From the NCBI GenBank assembly GCA_019426215.1, contig CM033393.1, positions 10,760,046-10,824,045 on the forward strand: a stretch of DNA of 64,000 bases, given 5' to 3'. Below the pieces are notes generated by a model. It was not told where the DNA came from and searched no databases. It was given only the letters and a program-made list of their open reading frames with translations. Both the position numbers and the translations under genes were made by a program. Shown here piece by piece: positions 58,274 to 64,000 of the stretch; positions within the stretch are counted from its first letter, which is position 1; every line of letters starts with the position of its first letter. Origin of the DNA: Buddleja alternifolia. Its lineage: Eukaryota; Streptophyta; Magnoliopsida; Lamiales; Scrophulariaceae.

Positions 58274-58989
58274 TGTTTATAATAAATAAAAAATGATAAA
58301 TGGGCCATTCAAAAAGTACCATGAAAAAGAGACTGAATGGGGATAGGCCCAAGTAGGGAAACAAAATGATATGGGTCATTTGAGCGAATATAAAGAGGCA
58401 AGGAAATGAGGCCCATTTAACGAAGAAGTTTATCCAAAAGAGAAATGGACGCGCCAAACTCTGAGATTTTGAAAAAGGGAGTTAAGGACGGTTAGATAAA
58501 ATGGGGAACGTGGGGCGTCCGCAAAGATAAAAGGCGAGAAGAAGAAGGAAGAAGGCAGATAACATTTCAGAGAAAAACTTATATTTTCAGATTTTCCATT
58601 AAAGTAGTTTACGTAGCGTAGTTCAGTATTTTCGTAGTTTCCCTTTTAGATTAGAATTTAGATTATGTTCAAACACTTGTAAATTTTAGCATAGAGTAAT
58701 CTGGTAGCCTAGTAGTAGACGTAGCGAGAGGCTGAATCCATAACTTGTACTTCGAATCAAGAATCCATGGAGGTATGCTCCTTTTTCTCGATTTAATGTA
58801 TTTTGGATGCTTACGTATTACGATTGTATTTGCTGCATATACCGTAGAATAAGTAAATAAAAAAGGCATAGGATCACCATTAGCCCATTTGGGCAGGGGT
58901 CGGTAGATAATCCTAAGTTAAGGTTATCGCGAGGCAGGGACCATCCACTCGAAATCCATCCTTATTCTAGTCTGTTTTTACGCGAAACA
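58274..58989 (+). repeat. 5' LTR of I
   Basis: TGTTTATAATAAATA to cgaaaca, 716 bp. The first 310 bp match 63691-64000 closely. TATA box tataaag at 58389-58395. Confidence 0.85.
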
Positions 58990-58995
58990 GATTTT

Positions 58996-59013
58996 TGGCG
59001 ACCACAGTGGGAG
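58996..59013 (+). other. Primer binding site of I
   Basis: TGGCGACCACAGTGGGAG, of the TGGCGAC type used by several gypsy elements. I cannot assign the tRNA with certainty. Confidence 0.55.
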
Positions 59014-59051
59014 TTAGTTGAACGCTCCTTTTATTACCAGAAACAATAACG

Positions 59052-59786
59052 ATGGATCAAGCAAGAGTTTTTAATAGTGTTGAGATACTCGAATTTCTAA
59101 ATCAATTCGGTATAAAGCTACTAAATTCTACGCCTTATTAGGCCCAAGCAAATGGGCAAGCTGAGTCCTCGAATAAACTTATCAAAGCATGTATTGCTAA
59201 AATGATAAGGAATAATCCAAGGAATTGGCACGAATTGTTAATAGATACGTTGTGGGACCTCAGAGTGGCCAAAAAGGATAGTATAGGAACTTCGTCTTTC
59301 CAATTAGTTTATGGCCACGAAGCAGTCATCCCAATGGAAATTAATGTTAAGTCACGAAGAGTACTTGAACAAACCAAGCTCACCTCCGAAGAATATGCTA
59401 ATAATATGAACATAGATCATTTGGACCAAGAAATGGTACAAATTATGGCACTACAGCAAATCGAAATACAAAAACGGAGGATTGAGAGAAGTTATAGTAA
59501 GAAAGTAAAGGCAAGGTCGTTCGAAAAAGGGGATTTGGTTTGGAAAACGATATTGCCAGAAGGCCATAAGAACCACTTTTATGGGAAGTGGTCCCCTAAA
59601 TGGGAAGGACCATTCGTGATCGCCAAGAAGTTGTCAGGAAATGCTTATAAATTACAACACTTGGACGGAACTGAGTATGGTAAAGCGTTAAATGCCAGAT
59701 ACCTAAAAACATACATACCAAGTATATGGAAAGCAAACGAAAATGTAATATTAGAAAAGATACCCGAAACAGGCAAGATTTTCTGA
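59052..59786 (+). pseudogene. Integrase C-terminal part of I
   Basis: One frame from the ATG at 59052 to 59786 with a single TAG at 59139-59141. It starts in the catalytic core just before the second Asp (MDQARVFNSVEILEF), then STPY, AQANGQAESSNK with the catalytic Glu, FQLVYGHEAVIPMEI, and a C-terminal domain with WSPKWEGPFVIAKKLSGNAY. Everything upstream in pol was deleted, and the junction lies in the leader at about 59015-59050. The remaining frame is otherwise well kept. Confidence 0.82.
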
Positions 59787-59827
59787 CATAGGACTTAGAA
59801 ATTAAAAGCTGACGATAATTACAAATC

Positions 59828-62800
59828 CTAGAAACGAATGAAAGGGAAAGAACTAGCTAGAACTTCCAAAGATGTCTCGAAAGCATCTTTTTCAACAAGT
59901 GTCGGACTAATTGTATTCTCAAACTCTTCCTCCAATCGAGCGACTTGGTCATCAAGGGATACCATATTCGTTTCTACTTGGTCAGCCAAGGAAATAAGGC
60001 GATCCCTCTCTGCCTGTAGATCAGCAATTCGAACGTCCAAATCAGCTATTTGGGCTAAGTAATTAGCCCGGTTGTTGGCTAAAATAGGGGCTTGATCCCA
60101 TAGCTGATTAATGCGCCTATTATGTTCGATCGACGCCTCTTCATCCAAAGGGTTGATCCCTTGGTCCATATAATCTTTAAGATTATTCAAGCAGCTCTCG
60201 AGCACTTTGCGGGCCCCTGCAAATATGGGGAGCCACGTGTCTGTTACTCTCGACTGGGCTTCATCAAGAAGAAGACGGAGTCTCTAAATTAATGCCGGAT
60301 CATCAGGATGGCGCTGAATGTCATAAAACGCCGTAGTCAACTCGATCCTCGAAAAAGCAGGGGCGACGACTTCATCTGAAAAGTTCAAAAGAAAAGTTAT
60401 GAAAAGAAACAAATACGAAGATAAAAAGGGCTAAAGAAAAACTCAAAAATACCTTCGGGAAGAGTCACCGTTATTGGAGCGATCGAGCTCGGAGGCGCCG
60501 GATCCGGCGTAACTATTGGTGAAGAGATAGGGGCCTGATTGGGGTCAACGGTTACGATCGGCGACGATTCAGCTAAAGGAGGCGAAGGACTAGGGGTGAA
60601 TGGAATCCCCATGTCAGTCCCGGGTATCGGTTCATGACTGCTCGAGGTAACAGTAGTCGGAAGCTCTGAAAGAAATCACGGGTAGTTAAGTAGATAGCAC
60701 GTAAGAAACGCTCGAAGAAACATACAAGAAATATGCCATATTAATTAACCTGGAGTAGAAACATTTTTGGCTAAGGTTGATTGACCTGGATCCGATGTGA
60801 GTAGAGCCACCGCAAGGGCATGATCTTCTCGAGAGGCAGTCTCCGTTGCGGGTGGAAGAGTTGCAGATACAGGGGTAACTGCAAGTTGATGAAAGAAATA
60901 TAAGATAAGGGCTTTAACATAATAAAAATCTAAAAAGGAGTGAGAGAAGCACCTTCCAAACGAGGAAATTTGCTATTTTTCCGAAAAAGAGACGGCTCCT
61001 CATCCCCTTCTTCACCTAGTCCTACTTCTTCGATTGAAGTCAAGGTGCTAGAAATCGGCTGTTCTCGAATAACCAAGGCCGAGCGCTTTCGAGTAACCGG
61101 TGCTGATGTAGGATTGGTTTTTGATTTCTTGAAACCAGAAGAACCAGCCGCAGAGGTTTGTTTACTGACCGAAGAAGCTCGAGCAGTAACTTTCGATTCT
61201 CGAAGAGCTCGATAGAGGCTATCACCAGCTTGAATGGAAGAGTCATCTCTTTCAAACCGCCACCCTGAGGTAAGAGACTGGGGAATCACGTAAGCATCTT
61301 CCTGACAAGACAAACGGCCAAGTAACAAATGGGAATCAAAAGTCAATAAAGAAAACAAAATAGGGGAATCGAAGATACCTCTATAGGTAATAACTTGGAG
61401 AGGTCAGCAACGTTTCCAAAACCTCCAAAGCTTCTGGTGGCCTCGGTGACCAATCGCCATATGATTTTCCTCGAGAAATCTCGTTGCAAGACTCTATTAC
61501 AAAAATTAGCGAAACAGGATTCTACTCGAATAACCCTGCAAAAAGTGGGTACCGGAAACGGTAGAACCTGGCACGATGACATTCCTCGAATAATGGTTTC
61601 TACTCGGTCTCTTTTCAATTTAGGGATTGTGTATTGCCTTTGGAACCAGGGACGGTTCATTGTGCCGAGAAAAGGTAGAGCGAAGCTCTGGTTGATACCA
61701 AACTGCCTCGAGCATAACTAGGGATAGATATAAAAGATGATTAGCACAAAGAATGAAAATCCCATGAAATGGCAGTACTATCTAATGCTTAAATAATGGT
61801 TCGAAATGACAAATAACAAAGTACCTGGGGATTATAAACCTGAACACCAGGAGTGTTGTCGGCATACAGAAGGTCTCGAGAAAATAAAATGGCACGCCAA
61901 TATGGTTGATCATCCTCTTGTTCTTCGAGGGAATCAATGCTAGCTATCCAATCTGGAAGGGCGGTGTGAGACCAATGGGTGCCGGCTTGATCATGTCTGG
62001 TTTCGAAAAACGGGCACCAAGTCGATACGTACAAAGGGTTGTAAAGGGTGCACAAAGTCGGGATATATGACCCCTTTTCGAGAGGGATCAGAAGGTTCAC
62101 AGTGGCTTCACCATAACAAGCCAAATTCGAAAGAGGCTTGAGATTGCTCGAGGAACCTAAGGCGGTCTCGAAAGAAGGAAGGTTTCTAACATTGAGCAAT
62201 TCTGGGTAGTAAAGGAAGGCCCAACAGGTTAATAACCATAGGGGGCCAGATACCCTTCTCACGCTCAAAGGACTTTAGAAAATATGAAACATCATTCGAT
62301 AAAAATGGGATAAAACTAGGGAAGTTAACTCGATTGGCCCCATGGTTACAGCGATAATAGTAGCCAGTGGAAGAAAATTCTTATTCACGACACATCCCGA
62401 GTTCATAAACAACCGACAAAAAATAAAATTTAGAAAGAATACCTCCTCGAAGTCAGTTACCGGATCCTCGTTCTCGACGAAATGTTTGACCAAAATCGAG
62501 TAGGCTATGTTGGAGCCACTACTTTTGCTATGATGTTGTAGCCACTGGGAGGCGGCTACCAAGAGTGATTTGGCTGTAGCAATAGGTTCACCCGAAGGGA
62601 GAGCCGTGCCATGTGGAGACAACCCAGTAATCAACGCCACGTCCTCGAGCGTGACTGTTTGAATCCCCCGTGGTAAAACAAAACAATTGTAGGAAGGATG
62701 CCAAGACAGGGCTAAAGAATCAGTCATCACCTGCTCGAAAGGTAACACCTGATAGCAAGCCAATCGAATCAGGCCATGCGATTTCCACTCCATTTGGGAT

Positions 62801-63092
62801 GAAACTGGCGGAGGCGCTCGAACCAGGAGAAGGCATCGATACTCCCAATCCACCCATTTATGGGTTTCCTCCTATTAGTCCAGGAAAATCTTCGTACCTC
62901 TCGATCCATACAAAGGGGAGTATGAGCACCCTCCAAAGCGGGCCAAACCCCTAACAACTCGGGGGCTTGCGGGGTCGCTTCATCGAAGACGGTCGAATCG
63001 AAGCGGGGGCCAAGGGATAGATGAGAAATTGACTCACCTTGGCGAGTAGAAGCTCCTCGAGGAACTATATGGGACTTCTCGATTGACGCCAC
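59828..63092 (-). pseudogene. Antisense six-exon gene for a plant mobile domain (PMD) protein
   Basis: Exons on the minus strand: 63092-61825, 61717-61379, 61301-60953, 60878-60750, 60665-60453, 60375-59828. All five introns (107, 77, 74, 84, 77 nt) are GT-AG, and the reading phase is exact at every junction. Exon 1 carries the PMD: LALSWHPSYNCFVLPRG, TVTLEDVALITGLSPHGT, and later GPLWLLTCWAFLYYPEL. Exons 3-5 encode a Ser/Pro-rich linker and exon 6 a coiled coil (about 59870-60060). PMD occurs in plant nuclear proteins such as MAIN/MAIL1 and in transposons (family knowledge). The frame is broken near 62870-62910 and by stops at 62275-62277 and 60284-60286. About 950 codons in all. Confidence 0.78.
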
Positions 63093-63353
63093 TTTGGTAT
63101 CGAGATAATATTGTCGAAAATTTCTCGAAATCTAGTGGATCTCCTCAGCATCCTCACAACACAAAATTGATGCTTGGGGAACTAGGAAGGTGAGATTGTG
63201 AGCGGCTAGATGGAGAGGCACGACCATAATATAACTCGAACAAAGCAAATAAGTGCACCAGAAGGGCGATAAGCGTTGATGATGCTCGAAGAAGATGACG
63301 AGTAAGAACGAAAGTAGAAGAGGAAAAGTAAAGAGAAAATCAGACAACCAACC

Positions 63354-63361
63354 TATTTATA
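63354..63361 (-). promoter_or_regulatory. TATA box for the antisense PMD gene
   Basis: Minus strand TATAAATA, followed by a pyrimidine-rich stretch and the ATG at 63090-63092 about 262 bases downstream. It lies inside the element but outside the LTR, so it would act independently of the LTR promoter. Confidence 0.6.
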
Positions 63362-63679
63362 AGGGTTGGAATGACCGGTCATGAAAAGCCACAACAGTTG
63401 GTGGGTAGGATATCGAAAAAATGGCGATTTGAAGGAGTTATGATGATTCGCGCGAATCGATACATGTAACACCGAGAACGTAAACTCATAATGATTGAAA
63501 ACCCCGGAAAAACCTTGAAAGATGTATTTTTCAATAACCATCAGGAAAGTGAAAAGTCTCAACATTTAGGGAGGAGACGGGTTATTTGAAAAAAGAAAAT
63601 ACCCGCGAAACTGAAACGTCCCCAGAGAGAGACGTATCTATTTGATATACATGAAATCGAAACATTCATATATATATCA

Positions 63680-63690
63680 GGGGGGCATCT
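63680..63690 (+). other. Polypurine tract of I
   Basis: aggggggcatc directly before the 3' LTR. Confidence 0.75.
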
Positions 63691-64000
63691 GTTTATAATA
63701 AATAATAAATGACAAATGGGCCATTCGAAAAGTACCATGAAAAAGAGACTGAATGGGGATAGGCCCAAGTAGGGAAACAAAATGATATGGGCCATTTGAG
63801 CGAATATAAAGAGGCAAGGAAATGAGGCCCATTTAACGAAGAAGTTTATCCAAAAGAGAAATGGACGCGCCAAACTCTGAGATTTTGAAAAAGGGAGTTA
63901 AGGACGGTTAGATAAAATGGGTAACGTGGGGCGTCCGCAAAGATAAAAGGCGAGAAGAAGAAGGAAGAAGGCAGACAACATCTCAGAGAAAAACTTATCT
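63691..64000 (+). repeat. 3' LTR of I (start only)
   Basis: Begins TGTTTATAATAAATA and matches the first 310 bp of 58274-58989, with a TATA box at 63805-63811. Cut by the window end. Confidence 0.88.

Larger units (their letters stand above)
58274..64000 (+). mobile_element. Element I: deleted Tat-type Ty3/gypsy element carrying an antisense PMD gene; runs off right edge
   Basis: 5' LTR (58274-58989), primer site, end of integrase (59052-59786), antisense six-exon gene (59828-63092, minus), polypurine tract (63680-63690), start of 3' LTR (63691 onward). Gag, protease, RT, RNase H and the first half of integrase are missing, so the internal region is only 4.7 kb. The five bases before the 5' LTR are gattg; the right-hand flank is outside the window. 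Confidence 0.85.

Noticed and set aside
58050..58457. 135-codon hydrophobic frame, similar to 63559-63873
   Set aside because: Chance frame across the 5' end of the LTRs of element I; similarity comes from the LTR duplication.

Overview
This window is plant nuclear DNA, most likely from a eudicot. It is AT-rich and carries Ty1/copia and Ty3/gypsy LTR retrotransposons, a Helitron, a CACTA transposon, and primer sites complementary to plant initiator-Met and Asp tRNAs. I see no host gene, rRNA, tRNA or CRISPR array. Nearly every base belongs to a mobile element or its debris.

Positions 1-40,000 are one deeply nested stack that resolves by target-site duplications (TSDs). A Ty3/gypsy element on the minus strand (G, gag to integrase, 35,071 to about 40,070) was split inside its integrase by a copia element on the minus strand (F, 1-35,070, leaving the window on the left). 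F was split after gag by a gag-only relative on the minus strand (E, 3,374-31,857, TSD gggtg). The 3' LTR of E was split by a different copia element on the plus strand (B, 3,475-26,518, TSD aaaat). The 5' LTR of B was split by another gag-only element (C, 4,915-10,902, TSD agaga), and the 3' LTR of B by an Athila-like gag-protease element (D, 17,129-25,051, TSD ataaa). The innermost insertions have the most similar LTR pairs and the most intact frames.

C, E and F are one family: same LTR ends, same primer site, homologous gag. C and E lack almost all of pol and carry the same kind of deletion scar, gag joined to a scrap of RNase H and then to the end of pol. Both source segments are visible in F. 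This looks like an autonomous element and a satellite lineage derived from it.

Positions 40,236-56,555 hold a decayed Tat-type Ty3/gypsy element (H, minus strand) with an extra archaeal-type RNase H. Its 3' LTR was hit by a Helitron (40,643-42,100) and by a CACTA element (42,187-45,909). Between its pol and 3' LTR lies a broken antisense gene with at least one phase-consistent intron.

Positions 58,274-64,000 hold a plus-strand Tat-type derivative (I). It kept only the end of integrase, but between integrase and the 3' LTR it carries an antisense, six-exon gene for a plant-mobile-domain (PMD) protein with its own TATA box. All five introns are GT-AG and phase-consistent. This is the most striking item in the window. 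The interval 56,556-58,273 is AT-rich intergenic DNA with a possible MITE.
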